A stretch of DNA of 64,000 nucleotides from NCBI GenBank assembly GCA_009746045.1, contig RPFO01000050.1, forward strand, positions 1,353,050 through 1,417,049, written 5' to 3'. The position numbers were made by a program, and so were the translations under genes. The notes below the pieces were generated by a model, which was not told the origin of the DNA, ran no database searches, and worked only from the letters and a program-made list of their open reading frames with translations. Source of the DNA: Mesostigma viride (Eukaryota > Streptophyta > Mesostigmatophyceae > Mesostigmatales > Mesostigmataceae). Positions 31,193 through 43,173 of this stretch are shown one piece after another (position 1 is the stretch's first letter; each line of letters begins with the position of its first letter).

Positions 31193-33146
31193 GCAACGAC
31201 AGCAACAGCAGCAGCAGCAGCAACGACCGCAGCAGCAGCAGCAGCAACCACAGCAGCAGCAGCAGCAACAACGGCAACCCCGGTTACAGCAACAACAACT
31301 CCAGACGAGACCACAATGGCCACCATCGGATCCTGAGCAGCAGGGGACGAGCATGAAGATACCCTGCACTACCGCCATCAGCAGCCAGCCACCGGGCGGC
31401 CAACGCATCCTTGGGCAGGTCGGGGGCGGCCCCAGGGACCTCCACCGGGCCCCACACACCGGGGCAGACGCAGAGTGTCCTTCGGCAGCACGTCTCTGTT
31501 ACCCACGGCGCTCTGGTATTCGGATGAGGAAGGGGAGATCCCAGGGGCAGATGGCGAGTTCGATGACCTGGAAGGGACTAACGAGGCGGACGAGGGAACT
31601 GTCACGCAGGGCCCGCCCGTTGGTACTCATAGACCACGGACCAGCCCAGGGGAGACCAGGAGCAGTGTCACCACCAGAGACGAGGAGACTCACACGCCAG
31701 TCCAGCGCCCGGCACCTCAACCGCAGCGCCCACGGGTGCTTGACCAAAGCGCGGTCCCCTCGCCAGTGCCTGCTGGCAACCTCAGCTTCAGCAGGGTGGC
31801 CTTGGATGACCCGGGGTACGAACACCCCTCATCCGTCCAGGTGCGGCGGACTCATGGTACGCCGCCCAGATCCAGCTCTCTCCCCCGGTCGCAGCCCCCC
31901 GACCTCGGCGATATCCCCCACGTAGACGTCGGTGGGCCCGTCACCGCCGCGGTAAAGGCCCCACCGATGCCCAATTTCAAGAATGTACCCAAGCTGCACG
32001 CGGACATGAAACCGCGCGAGGTAGAGGAATGGGGACGCATGTGGCGACGGCAGTATACCATCTGGCGCAACCATCACAACTGGCAGCTGGCCACCAGCGA
32101 TCTGATTGATCTCGTGATTAACTCCTGTATGGACCCCTCGGTGATAAGCATCTTGAACTGTGAGAGCATCGCGTCCCAGTCATACCCGCAAACCTTGGCG
32201 GAACTGATGGACCGAGTGCGTCGCAAGCTGGTGCCCCCAGATGCTACACTCCACGAGCGGATGGCCTTCAGCAAGCTGCGCCAGGGGACCACCCCATATC
32301 GCGAGTTTCTGTCTAAGTTCGAGTCCAGCGCCGCCTACCTGGCTGACATGACCTGGTACGAGTACAAGAGCAGGTTCATCGAGGCACTCTGCCCGAGCTG
32401 CAGGACGAGGTATTCAAGCACTATGCTGATGTCCCTTGGGAAGAGTGGGACATCTTGAATATCCAGAGGTATCTCCTACAGGTGGCCGACGTAGTGGCTC
32501 GCGGGCGTGCCCCTCAGTGCGCCGTTTCTTCAGACCTGCTCCCCCGCGACGGGTGAATCAGATGTACTCCACTGATTTCGCCGGCGAGGAGGAGGACGAG
32601 TACCTCGACGACCCTGACGAGGGCTACACTGACCATGGCGTCAACGCGATCGACGCTAGCAAGGCGCGCTGCTTCATGTGCAGCGAGGTGGGGCACCTCA
32701 AGCGCGACTGCCCCAAGCTCCGGGGCAAGAACGCCAGTCGTGGGACAGGAGAAGGGACACCCAGTGTTCGTTTCTCCGGCCCGGCCTTCGGCAGCCGCCC
32801 CGACTCCTCCGGTCCTCGGGACCGACCCCGCAACGCGGGTGAGCGTGCGGCTCGCCTGCAGCACGCCAGACAGGTCCCGACGCAGTACCAGCAGCCGCGA
32901 CCACCCGCGACCAGCTCTACCAAGGGTGTGTTGCGCGCGGTCAACGAGATTGAGGCGCGGCGACAGTCCTCCTCTTCCGGCCAAACGCAGGCAGTGGCTG
33001 GCTACGAGTATGACGACGAGGAGGGGGCTGACGAAGAGGAGGAGGGGGGGAAGAGGGCGGGTGGTCGGGCGAGGCGGCCTCCCGTCCCACCGCTCCTCGG
33101 GAGTAGTAGCCCTGCCCATGGGCTTGGGTCCCGGGGTAGGGGATAG
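30834..33146 (+). pseudogene. Gypsy gag (polyQ, capsid, zinc knuckle), frameshifted
   Basis: It starts at ATG 30834 (MPTRYQTRNARETEDEL). An acidic head leads to a CAG-repeat polyglutamine tract (31124-31290). The frame changes near 31380-31480. The capsid part includes PPMPNFKNVPKLHADMKPRE and, further on, FSKLRQGTTPYREFLSKFES, typical of gypsy gag. Another frame change near 32440 leads to the CCHC zinc knuckle CFMCSEVGHLKRDC (32670-32711) for RNA binding. An acidic tail follows. The frame breaks may be real decay or read errors. Confidence 0.8.
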
Positions 33147-33179
33147 GGTAGAAAAATCAGATGGTAGCCCAGACGCGGA

Positions 33180-33750
33180 GTCAACTAGAGTAGAGGTAGA
33201 CGTCAATAACGTGGCCGCAGACGCGTCCACCCAACCGGCGGCGCGTGCATCTCAAGGAGATTCGCGGCATCTGTTTCTTTTCAGCGGAGGGTTACTGGTC
33301 CCTCCCACCGTCCTTGATCCGTATTTGAAGGAGAAAACGATCATGGACGTGAAGTTCCTGGTCGACACCGGCGCCTCCACGTCCTTCATCAACGAGGCCC
33401 TGGTGCGTCGGCTGGGCCTGGTACCCGACCTCACACCACGGCAGTATATGTCACCTACTCAGACGGTCGGCGACACCAATCGCCGGGCCTAGCAGACATC
33501 AAGGGTGTACTGCAGGGCACGCCGGTGGACCTGGTGGCGACTATTGCGCCGTTGGGCGCTGCCGACATCATCATTGGAGTGGACTGGCTGGACAAGCAGG
33601 ATGTGGACATCAGTGTGCGCCGGCGGGTAGTTTGGTTTCCGGATGGTTCATTCTGGTGCCCAGACAGCGAGTATAGGGCACAGGCCGCGGAGGTCCATAA
33701 CATTACACACGAGCGCTCGGCGGACGGGCCCGACCAGCGTCCCAGATCCT
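33180..33750 (+). pseudogene. Gypsy aspartic protease, frameshifted
   Basis: The catalytic DTGAS lies at 33364-33378 in KFLVDTGASTSFINEALVRR. After a frame change near 33490 the second half reads ADIIIGVDWLDKQDVDI (the ILG-type flap-proximal motif). This processes the gag-pol polyprotein. It precedes RT, as usual for Ty3/gypsy. Confidence 0.8.
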
Positions 33751-33751
33751 G

Positions 33752-35560
33752 ATGAGTAGCAAGACGCTGGCGCGCCAGCTCCGGAAGGGCAAGGAGTACG
33801 CGATGTATCGCATAGACCTGGACAGCACTCAGGCTCTGCTTAACGAGATTGGTGCCGGTTTCACACCGGACGAGCTGGCGCGGTTCAATGCCGTCCTGGA
33901 GAAGCGCACTGCCCTCTTCGCGGATCGCACCCCCCAGTTCCCTCCCAATCGATCGGTGTTACATCGTGTCCAGCTCCAGGAGGGTTCCGGGCCTACTGTG
34001 TCTCCCATGTACCGCATGGGCCCAGTCGAGCTGGTGGAGCTCAAGAAGATCCTCATTTCACTGCTCGACGCTGGGCTCATTGAACCCAGCAACAGCCCCT
34101 TCTCAGCGGGCGTGCTGCTCGTTCCCAAGCCAGGGGCAAGTGGCGTCTGGTGACTGATTACCGGAAGCTGAACGCCATCACCGTCAAGTCCCGGTATCCT
34201 CTACCGCGGATCGACGACATCTTCAACCGTGTCCAGGGGGCTACGTGTTTCACCGTCATCGACTGTGCGGACGGGTTTTGGCAGCTGCGCATCGCGCCAG
34301 AAGACTGCCACAAGACCGCGTTCGCTACGCCCTTCGGTCACTATCAGTTTCGGGTGGCGGCAATGGGGCTGTGTAATTCGCCTGCGTCCTTCCAGATGCT
34401 GATGAATGACATCCTCCGTCCGGTGATGGGCACAGCCCACTTGCCGCAGGTCTCCCAGGACCTGGCGGACCCGCAGAAGGGGGCGCGCCCGCCCTGGACC
34501 TACAAGCGCACGTGCGCGCTGGCGTATCTGGACGACATCCTGGTGTACTCCAAGACGTTCGAGGAGCACCTGGAGGATGTGGACGCCGTGCTGCAGATCA
34601 TGGAGGATGAGCACCTTTCGGCGCGGAAGGCCAAGGTGCGCGCCGGTCGCTGCGTGCCGTTTCTGGGCCATACCCTGTCCGCGGACGGCATCGCGACCGA
34701 CCCTGAGAAGATCGAGTCCGTCCAGCAATGGCCTGTCCCTACGGACGTGAAAGGGGTACGCAGCTTCCTGGGATTGGCATCTTACTACCGACGGTTCATC
34801 CCGCGGTTTGCCACCATCGCCGCCCCGATCAACGCTCTTCTCAAGAAGGGTACCCCGTTCCTTTGGGCTGAGCAGTGCCAACAGGCTTTCGAGGCGCTCA
34901 AGCGCCACCTCACCACAGCGCCAGTCCTTATCCTGCCGGACCCGGCCCTTCCTTTCGTCGTGGCTACGGACGCCAGCAAGGTGGCCATCGGGGGTGTTCT
35001 CCTGCAGGACCACGGCAAGGGCCTTCAGCCCATCGAGTACATCTCACGAACGATGATTCCGGCGGAGCGGAATTATCCAGTGCATCAGCAGGAACTCCTG
35101 GCAGTCGTCTACAGCTGCCACACGTGGCGTCATCATCTCCTGGGGGCCCAGTTTTCGGTGGCCATCAGTGAGCAGGGGGATCTCGACCCCCATCGCCTGG
35201 TGATCCACACGGACCACCGGCCGCTCACCCACCTCCTGGTGCAGCCCAACTTGACGCCCCGCCAGGCGCGGTGGATGGAGTACCTATCACAGTTCGCGCC
35301 GTTCAAGATCCAATACGTCAAGGGCGCGGACAATGTGGTGCCCGACGCTCTCTCGCGACGGGCGGACTATTGGTTCTATGAGGACATGGACGTGCTGCAT
35401 ACCACCTGTGTCCCAGTGGCCGCCCCGGGGACCGTCTACGGTGTGGAACCACGGTCTCCCCAGGCCCGCCACTTGTTTCATCTTGGGCACACCACCATGG
35501 ATGACCTGTCACCCCTCCCGGAGGAGACGGTTCAACCAAGAACCCACGAGGACGTGGACA
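33752..35560 (+). pseudogene. Gypsy reverse transcriptase and RNase H
   Basis: The RT N-terminus (PMYRMGPVELVELKKIL, then EPSNSPFSAGVLLVPKPG) is joined across a frameshift at ~34145 to LVTDYRKLNAITVKSRYPLP. The catalytic YLDD is at ~34524-34535. The thumb and connection read GLASYYRRFIPRFA. RNase H carries VVATDASKVAIGGVLLQD and HTDHRPLTHLLVQ, with VPDALSR at the end. It copies element RNA into DNA. Apart from one frameshift all motifs are intact. Confidence 0.88.
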
Positions 35561-36400
35561 CAGTTAGGTTAATATTGTGCGGAAACCTTTTTGCCACTTG
35601 GGCTACTCAGGTTCCGCACAATATTACCGGCGATAACCACTCGCCGGACACTCAAGTTCACACCGGAGCCGGGTGCCAAATCGGAACGAATTATTCCCCA
35701 AATAATCCGCTTCCGAGTGGATTCGAACCTGCGCCCCGCAAGGATCCAGGTCTTAGTTAGGTTAATATTGTGCGGAAACCTTTTTGCCACTTGGGCTACT
35801 CAGGTTCCGCACAATATTACCGGCGATAACCACTCGCCGGACACTCAAGTTCACACCGGTGTGAACTTGAGTGTCCGGCGAGTGGTTATCGCCGGTAATA
35901 TTGTGCGGAACCTGAGTAGCCCAAGTGGCAAAAAGGTTTCCGCACAATATTAACCTAACTAAGACCTGGATCCTTGCGGGGCGCAGGTTCGAATCCACTC
36001 GGAAGCGGATTATTTGGGGAATAATTCGTTCCGATTTGGCACCCGGCTCTAATCATATGCGCACCAAGGAGATGCTCATATTCGATCATATTCATATCGA
36101 TATTTGCACCAACGAGATGCTTATATTCGATCATATTCATGCATACGGGTGTTCCGAGCCTAGTGATTCGTCCTCGCCCCAAGAGGCTAGGTTTTAGTTA
36201 GGTTAATATTGTGCGGAAACCTTTTTGCCACTTGGGCTACTCAGGTTCCGCACAATATTACCGGCGATAACCACTCGCCGGACACTCAAGTTCACACCGG
36301 TGTGAACTTGAGTGTCCGGCGAGTGGTTATCGCCGGTAATATTGTGCGGAACCTGAGTAGCCCAAGTGGCAAAAAGGTTTCCGCACAATATTAACCTAAC
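35561..36400. repeat. Foldback/MITE-like palindromic insertion inside gypsy pol
   Basis: A perfect 384-bp palindrome spans 35666-36049 (centre 35857/35858). A second perfect 204-bp palindrome is at 36197-36400. A half unit is at about 35564-35665. All share GTTAGGTTAATATTGTGCGG at their ends. The 384-bp unit contains GGTTCGAATCC (35986-35996, mirrored at 35719-35729), identical to a pol III B-box core. The insertion separates RNase H from integrase and stops the pol frame at 35760. Confidence 0.9.
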
Positions 36401-38094
36401 CCCCGGGGAGGGGGAGGGGTCGCATGCGCGCGTGCCCCTTAGTCATGTGGTGCCGCCCCAGGGAATTTTTCAGCTTCAGCCGCTCGGCCCTCCCACAGTC
36501 TTCTCAGAATTCGTCAACCAGGCGGGTACGGATGCGGCAGAACCGGCTGCGGACGCGTTCACAGTCACGTCGGACTTGGAGATGCTGATCAGCCGTTTCA
36601 CAATCACGGAGGAAGCAGCACTTGAAGCCATCCGGGCACATCCCCAGCAGATGGGGGCCTATCCTTGCAAGTTCCAGGAGGGGAAACTGTTCGTGAGTCC
36701 CCAGCCGGAGGAATGGCGGCTGTATGTTCCTGAGCTCTGTAGGGCTGCCTTGCTTCACGAGCTCCATGATTCTCTTCTGGGCGGACATCAGGGAAGTCAC
36801 CGTCTCCTTCCCCGGGCATGCACGTAAGCACTTCTACTGGCCAGGGATGAAGGAGTATATCCAGACGTATGTGCGCCAGTGCCCCTCGTGTCAGATCATG
36901 AAGTCCAGGAACACGGGCTCTCAGGCCGTCCCTAAGACGCTGCCGGATCCTATGGGTCCTTGGGATTCTATCATGATGGACTTCATCGGCCCGTTCAAGA
37001 AGACGAAGAACGGCAACAGCATGGTCTTGGTGTTTGTGGACCGCCTGACGCGCATGTGTCACCTGGCCCCGTGTCCAGTAGACCTCACAGCGGAGGAGTG
37101 CGCCAAGATATACCTGACGCACGTGTTTCGGTTCCACGGGCTCAGCCGGCAGTTCATCTCTGACCGCGACAAGCTCTTCACGGCCAAATTCTGGCAGGAG
37201 TTCTTCGAGCAACTGGGCACCAAGGTGTCGCTGGGCACGGCCTATCACAGCTCGTCGTCGCACCTGGTGGAGCGGTTGAACCGCACGGTGCAAGAGACCA
37301 TGCGACACTACACCGACACGGTGGGCAGCAATTGGGAAGAACTTCTGGGCTTGGTGGAGTTTTCCCTGAACAATGCCCCCCAGGCCGCCCATGGGTTCAC
37401 CCCCTTTTTCCTCAACTCCGGCCGACACCCTCTCACACCGCTCGACTTGCTTGGGAGCCACGAACTGGGAGAGAATCAGGTTAAGCTGGATACCCTGCAA
37501 GGGGTCGAGCGGTTGCTGCAGCGGATGCACCAAGCGCATAACAGCGCGGTTCAGGGCTATCGCGCAGCGGCAGCGCGGTATCTGGAGAGGACAGCCGGCA
37601 AGCGGGATCACAGGGCGCCGTCCATCGAGGTGGGCGATTGGGTCCTGGTTGAGGGCCCGCAGATCGGGCGATTTTCGCACAAGGTGGAGAAGGAGCTGAA
37701 GACTAAGCTCCGACCCATGTTCCTGGGACCCTACAAGGTCCTCACCAAGTTCGATGAGGTCATGTTCCAGGTGGACATTCCAGTGTCATGGAACCTCACG
37801 TCCAACCGTTTCCACCGTGACCAGCTCAAGTTGTATCACCAGAACACCATTCAGGGTAGGGTCAATCCCCCAGCCCCACTGGAGTTCAATCCGGATACGG
37901 GGGAACAGGAGGACGAGGTGGCCGCAATCGTGGGTCACCGGGATGTCAAACGGGGACGAGGGGTCCAGCGACAATATCGGGTGCGATGGCGATTCGCACA
38001 ACACGAGTCTGAGGACTCCTGGCGCACCGCTACCGAGTTAGCAGGGTGCGCCCGCTTACTAGAAGCATACCAGAAGACGCACCAGTTGCGTTAG
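36401..38094 (+). pseudogene. Gypsy integrase with chromodomain
   Basis: The N-terminal zinc region begins LCRAALLHELHDSLLGGHQG, shifts frame near 36830, and continues RQCPSCQIMK. The catalytic core has D in MMDFIGPF (~36977), D in FISDRDKLF (~37159) and E in HLVERLNRTV (~37270). After the GPYKVLTKF segment comes a C-terminal chromodomain (DEVAAIVGHRDV, QYRVRWRFAQHESEDSWRTA), which places the element among chromoviruses. Chromodomains direct integration to marked chromatin. Confidence 0.88.
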
Positions 38095-38119
38095 CAGACC
38101 ACAGCCGGTAGGGTGTAGG

Positions 38120-40734
38120 GTGAGGGTGGTGCGTGAGCCAGGTATTTGGTACGCGTCGACTAACGCCCTGACATCTTGTGTGTGGGCTGTACAGGGGGAC
38201 GCCGCGGAGGCGCTTCCCAGAGACCAGACTCCCGTCGGCGCCGTGGAGGCTGCTGACGCAGGATTCCGGGTTGCAGATGGGGAGTCCAGTGAGGGGGATT
38301 TGGTCGACATGGATATACCCGACGATCCGGAGGTCCCAGAACCGGAAGCGGGGGTAAGGACGCAGATAGCTCGTGGAGAGCCTGCGGTCCGAAGGGATGC
38401 ACCAGGGGCCGGGGGCTCGAGAGATGGTGGCGGACAGACGGGGCCCTCCTCTAGTCGCGAGCGCCGGCAAGAAACCTCGTCAAGGCCTGGAGCACCGGAC
38501 GCGCGTACGTTGGAGCTGGTAAAGGAGCTGCACGAGGAGACGTTCAATCCCCGGGTGTTCTTGCGTGACTACGGGCGAGAGGGGGAAGCCCTGGTGGAAC
38601 GACGACGGCGTCGTCGTAATCAAATGCCGTCGCACCTCCGCGCTGATTCTATCATGGCGCGAGTCGGCCCTGTGCAGATATGGAGACTTTTCGAGGCTTC
38701 GTGCGGCGCAACGTGAGATTCCGGATCGAGACCCGCACGGCTGCGCGCAACGGTGTGGTGGTTGGGACCGACTGGGAAACACATGAGCGGGAATGTGCCT
38801 GTCACGGGTGCATGAACACGCTGGAAGCGGGCCTGGCATTCCCACGGCTCCTTCTCCTCTTACTTCCACCCCCAGTGCGGAAGCTGCTGGAATACTACCA
38901 CTTCCCCCGGTATCTTCCGCCAGAGGGGGCGCTACGGGGTGAAAAATGCCTGCGAGAAGGGCAGTATTCGTTGCGGCAGGCTCTGGATCGCATCGTGGCG
39001 ATGGATGATGAGGACCAGGATGATGGGAGTGAGGGGCATGACTCCGGTTCCGACGACGACCATCCTCCACACCCTCCCTCTCGTTCCCCTCCGCGGGATC
39101 CGCCTTCTCGGGGTTCCCAGGGGAGCGGCGGAAGAAGCCGTCCTGTGCCTCGTTATACGGCGCCACCGCCGGCGACGGGCTGGGGGCGACCTTCATGGCG
39201 CGAGACGCGGAGTCTTCCGAGGGCTACCGGGTGGGGTGGGGGCAGCCAAGCCGCTCCTCGACGTGTTCCGGAGGGGCCGGCACGTCGTCGCTCGCCATCC
39301 CCGCCCTCCCGTTCGCGTTCCCACTCGGACTCCGGGACTGATGTACGCCCCGCTCGCCAAGCGTCACCACCACCTCGCCGACCAGAGGATCGGCAATGGG
39401 AGCGCACGTGGGGGTCGGCGGTGGAGTTGGAGCAAGAGCGAGAGAATCGGCGACGGCGAACGGATCCGACAGAGACCGCGGTGGCCAGGGCCGAACGGCC
39501 GGCTAGAGAGGAGCCGATTGATGAGGTTCCCGCTGGCACCCCGCCCGATGCGGGCCAAGAAGAGACTACCTTCCATGTCTCCCTGGAGCCTCGCTCCCGA
39601 GTGGAAGAGGTCCCACCGGAGCCCAACTTCTTGGTCTCCTTGGAGCCTCGTCACCGGCCTGTCCCGGCCGGATCGTCGATGTCACGTCCTGCGGAGGGAC
39701 CCAGCAGACCCACCGCTACCTCGGATCGACACTCGCACCTTCCCGTGGAGGGGCCGTGCTTACATACCGTCCGGGATGCCGCGGAAGGTCCCAGCGTGGC
39801 GGGTGTCATGGTACCGGCGGAGCCCGTGGTTACCCTTGAGACGCTCGTGGCGGCGGTGCAATCAGGGCAGGGCCTCATACAGCGGATGTTGGACCAGCTC
39901 GGGCGCCAGGGCGATCATTCAGTCGCCACCTCAGTAGGCTACGAGGCCGCTTCCCGGGCAGCCTCACATGAGGAGTGGTCGTTGGGGGACTTCATACGAA
40001 CCATTCCGGGGAGGACCGTAAGACACGGTGGGCCGGGGCCTCGAACGGAGAAGTTGTGTGTGGTGTTCGAGGGACCCTTGTTCCCGGTCCCTCCTGGTAT
40101 GCACCTGCCCGCCCCTTTGGTTTTTCAAGCGGGCCCTTGGTGCGCGGTTGACCGTGGTGCTTACTGGGAACAACTCGAGATCACCTTTTTCCCACAGGCG
40201 CCGCTGCCCTTGCCGCAACCTGACGACCTTCGTTTTCCCCGGACGGTGGGCCACACGGTGCGGTTCGGTACCGAGGATTGGTGGGATTGGAGGTATCAGG
40301 TGGATGGGGTGGGGCACGTGGTTACGCCGCCCAAGGTGGCCCCGGCGGAAGGGCGTGCCTTCCTGGAACGGGTGGTGCCGGACATTGTAGGGGCCCCTAG
40401 AGCGACCATCCTTGAGGATCACGTGCGCACCGAGGTATTTATGATGGGGGTGAAGTTTGTTCGTGATCACCGCTGTGGGGTGGCGGATTGGTCGGCGCTG
40501 ACCCTTCTCTTTACCCACCCCCAGTATCTCGCTGGGTTCCTGGCCATGTGGCCCCAGGGCACGTGGGTGGCGCTGTCCCGGTTGGGTCGGCAGAAGACGT
40601 CCCCATATCAGATCGCCTTCGAGGTGGACCTATGTGCGCATCCAGGGGTGATGACTCATATCATGACCCCCGCGGGGCGACGGGCTCTCCTTGAGGCCCA
40701 GCAGCAGCGGCGGACTACTAGCGGCGGACGCTAG
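38120..40734 (+). CDS. Gypsy ORF3, unknown protein in the env position
   Basis: Two overlapping frames (to 38716, then 38680-40734) probably form one ORF of about 860 codons with a frameshift near 38690. The N-terminus is acidic (VDMDIPDDPEVPEPEAG). Next is a Cys/His-containing segment (HERECACHGCMNTLEAG), then a long Ser/Arg/Pro/acidic disordered region, and a ~230-aa folded C-terminal part (EKLCVVFEGPLFPVPPG, VRFGTEDWWDWRYQVDG, FMMGVKFVRDHRCGVADW). There is no signal peptide and no convincing membrane anchor, so it does not look like an envelope protein. It resembles no family I know. Confidence 0.6.
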
Positions 40735-40941
40735 AGTAAATGGTTCAGTTTCGGGATGGATAGCGGAGTCCAATCCCCAAAGTTTTGGCTACTACGTCAG
40801 GGTTGGGCATGTGTATCGACCTCTAGAGGAACTGGCATTACTGACTTGCGGGTGAACCGAGGTCGGGACATAGTACTCTTATAGTAGTCTTGTTGTGTGA
40901 TCCTATTATACCTTTGTACGGTAGGGACTACCGACCCCCGT

Positions 40942-40954
40942 GGGGGGGGAGGAG
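40942..40954 (+). other. Polypurine tract of young gypsy
   Basis: GGGGGGGGAGGAG lies immediately 5' of the 3' LTR. It is the expected plus-strand primer. The 207 nt between ORF3 and this site are otherwise non-coding. Confidence 0.85.
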
Positions 40955-41537
40955 TGTTACGTCCCGGCCCTTTAGGTCGGACGTAACAATGGAATAAATC
41001 ACTAAGGCCTTGTGGCCGTTGTACTAAGTTTTATGGACATTGACTATTGTGTGAATTGGACTAGTTATTTTGGTCCTAGGTTGTCCTTTTAGGGGCCGGT
41101 GCGGTGGCGCCGCGCCAGTTCTGAGTCTATCTGTAGTACTAGGCGTGGATCCTGTAGTTGAGGGTCGATGTCGGCCCGGGTCCTACGTGGAATGATTGGC
41201 TTGGATTGGTCCAGGGAAATTGGCGTGTATCTGCGCCGCAATCAACCTAGGTTAAATTGGTCCGAGGACGAGAGTCTCGTCCTCTTGGTTTGATGAATGA
41301 TAAGTGCGAATACGCCTACACATTGAACCCGGGGCAATTATCCATTTGTAATTGGTGTTGCTAGCCAATATAAGTGTGTACTAATTAGCTTGGCATCAAG
41401 CCGTGATGCCAGATATCTCACGACTCACGTCGTGAAGCGCAACCTACTTTAGGCCACCTTGAATTATTCCTAATTCCGGCAAGAAGGGTCTTTCGCTACG
41501 TAGCTCAGGCTAGGTGAGTCTGGGCTGGGACGTAACA
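40955..41537 (+). repeat. 3' LTR of young gypsy
   Basis: 583 bp, the same length as the 5' LTR and with no difference I could find on reading. The flanking TCTTC follows at 41538. Confidence 0.92.
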
Positions 41538-41852
41538 TCTTCTAGGGGCCGGTGCAGTCGCGCCGCGCTGCGTACTTTATAGCTAGATGAGATATTGTAC
41601 TCATGCGTGGATTCTGTAGGCGAGGGTCGATGTCGACCCGAGGATCCTGTGTGGACTGCATGCTTTGGAAGGTCGGCGCCATGTCGGCGCCCCTTGCCAG
41701 CGTAGTGGCAGACCTAGGTGAAATTGGTCCGAGGACGAGAGTCTCGTCCTCTTGGTTTGATGAATGTAAAGTGCGATGACGCCTTCATATTAAACCTGGG
41801 GCAACTATCCATTTGTAATTGGTATTGCTAGCCATTATAAGTGTGTATTAAT

Positions 41853-43173
41853 CAGTGATGATTCATACGCCGTATTATACGCCGTATTTAGCGTATTATG
41901 CGCGATACGCAAGCGGCGCGTACGAAAATGGGGTACTTTTATACGCAACGCGTATTTTTGCGCATTTTTGCGTATTTTCGCGTATTTTTGGCGTGTTTTT
42001 GGCTTACGTGGTGGGTTTTGGCATCATTTTACAGCCCGCGTTGCTTGCCTAGACTGCGGCGCGCCGACCTGTAGTAGGAACAAATAATTGTGTGATGAGC
42101 TAGCTAGTGTATAATGCACTAAAGCTAAAAGCGCGTTCATTGTGACTTGTGAAGGCGGGAATGTGAAGGCGGGAAGGCTGAAGATTCATCTGACATCAAG
42201 AAGGTGATAAGGTGTGCCAGCAACGTCGTGGTCGTCTGGCACCTATATCGTAGCATATCGACATCCAGGCATGGCTGACACGAATGAGTCAATGGAACAC
42301 GATGATGATGTGCGGCCCGATGAAGAAGAGGCCACATCCGAAACTGTCTGGACATACATTAGCAAAGAGCGCATCCTCAAGAATGGGCAGCAGACAAATA
42401 ACTACTACATGGATGATGGAGTACTCCGTTACAGGCTGATGGTCGAGCAGGCGGAGAAGGAAAGCAATACCAGGAAGAGGAAGGCGACTAGTGACGCCAA
42501 GAAGCAGGCTGATGTGCGGCCGGCACTTAAAGACAGGCTTGCAGACGTTGTAGAAACCGACGCCTCTAACTGGGTGTCCGCTCATGCCAGCAACACCTCG
42601 GGGCGCGCTGCTGGGGCGGCTGGGCCAAGCGGATCATCAAAGGGCCAATCCACCGACGGTAATTTGCCCGCACCTTATGGGCTCAGCAAAGAGCAGCTGG
42701 ACGAGGAGCTGTGCGAGGCATTCATTTGCGCCTTTCAATGCCATCGACGCCCTTCAATGTCATCGACACCTCGGGGCAATGTATAGTGCATTCATATCTT
42801 GAGTTCTACAAATTTATTATCCTTTCCAGTGAGTTGTGAATTGATACGTACTGGTATTGATACTGAGTTGCATGTTGTCTCGATTTTGAAGAGAAACTAT
42901 CAAGTTAGACCGTTAGAAACTAGCTTGTATTTCTAGGTAGTGATGACAATGCCAAGGTCATGCTATATATGTCATGTATAGCCAAAAGGTATGGCAAAAA
43001 CACCAGCAGACCATGCTTGGTTGCTCAGAATGTTGAAAACCCCTCAAAACCATGCCAAAAAAGGGGTTTTCAACAGTTAGCGTACGATTAGCGTATAATA
43101 CATTATACACCGCGTATTATACATTATACACCTGGGGCCGCGTACGACGCGTATCGCGTATGAATCATCACTG
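41853..43173. mobile_element. hAT-type DNA transposon, probably non-autonomous
   Basis: Terminal inverted repeats CAGTGATGATTCATACGC (41853-41870, and the complement ending at 43173) are flanked by an exact 8-bp duplication GTATTAAT (41845-41852, 43174-43181). A CAGTG terminus and an 8-bp duplication are hallmarks of hAT. Subterminal regions are full of GCGTATTTTTG-type repeats, likely transposase sites. At 1.3 kb it is too short for a full transposase. It is inserted in the old gypsy LTR. Confidence 0.9.
42271..42786 (+). CDS. 171-aa ORF inside the hAT element
   Basis: ATG 42271. The N-terminus is acidic (MADTNESMEHDDDVRPDEEE), then SETVWTYISKERILKNGQQT, then a basic segment and a Ser/Gly-rich tail. 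Position and the VW-Y pattern loosely recall the BED-finger start of hAT transposases, but the Cys/His ligands are not present. It may be a truncated or captured exon. Confidence 0.45.
   Translation: MADTNESMEHDDDVRPDEEEATSETVWTYISKERILKNGQQTNNYYMDDGVLRYRLMVEQAEKESNTRKRKATSDAKKQADVRPALKDRLADVVETDASNWVSAHASNTSGRAAGAAGPSGSSKGQSTDGNLPAPYGLSKEQLDEELCEAFICAFQCHRRPSMSSTPRGNV

Larger units (their letters stand above)
29043..41537 (+). mobile_element. Young Ty3/gypsy chromovirus, 12.5 kb
   Basis: Bounded by two 583-bp LTRs (TGTTACG..CGTAACA) that read as identical, with a 5-bp target duplication TCTTC (29038-29042 and 41538-41542). The order is LTR, leader, RNase H1 hybrid-binding ORF, gag, protease, RT-RNase H, integrase with chromodomain, a large unknown ORF, polypurine tract, LTR. 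It inserted into the LTR of a related older copy. Coding is broken by at least six frame changes and by a foldback insertion at 35561-36400. Confidence 0.92.

Noticed and set aside
31036-31459. ORFs of poly-Leu, poly-Ala, poly-Ser and poly-Cys over the CAG tract
   Set aside because: They are shadow frames of the gag polyglutamine repeat on both strands.
38680-38900. Envelope glycoprotein reading of gypsy ORF3
   Set aside because: No signal peptide or membrane anchor; the one Leu-rich stretch is short and followed by prolines.
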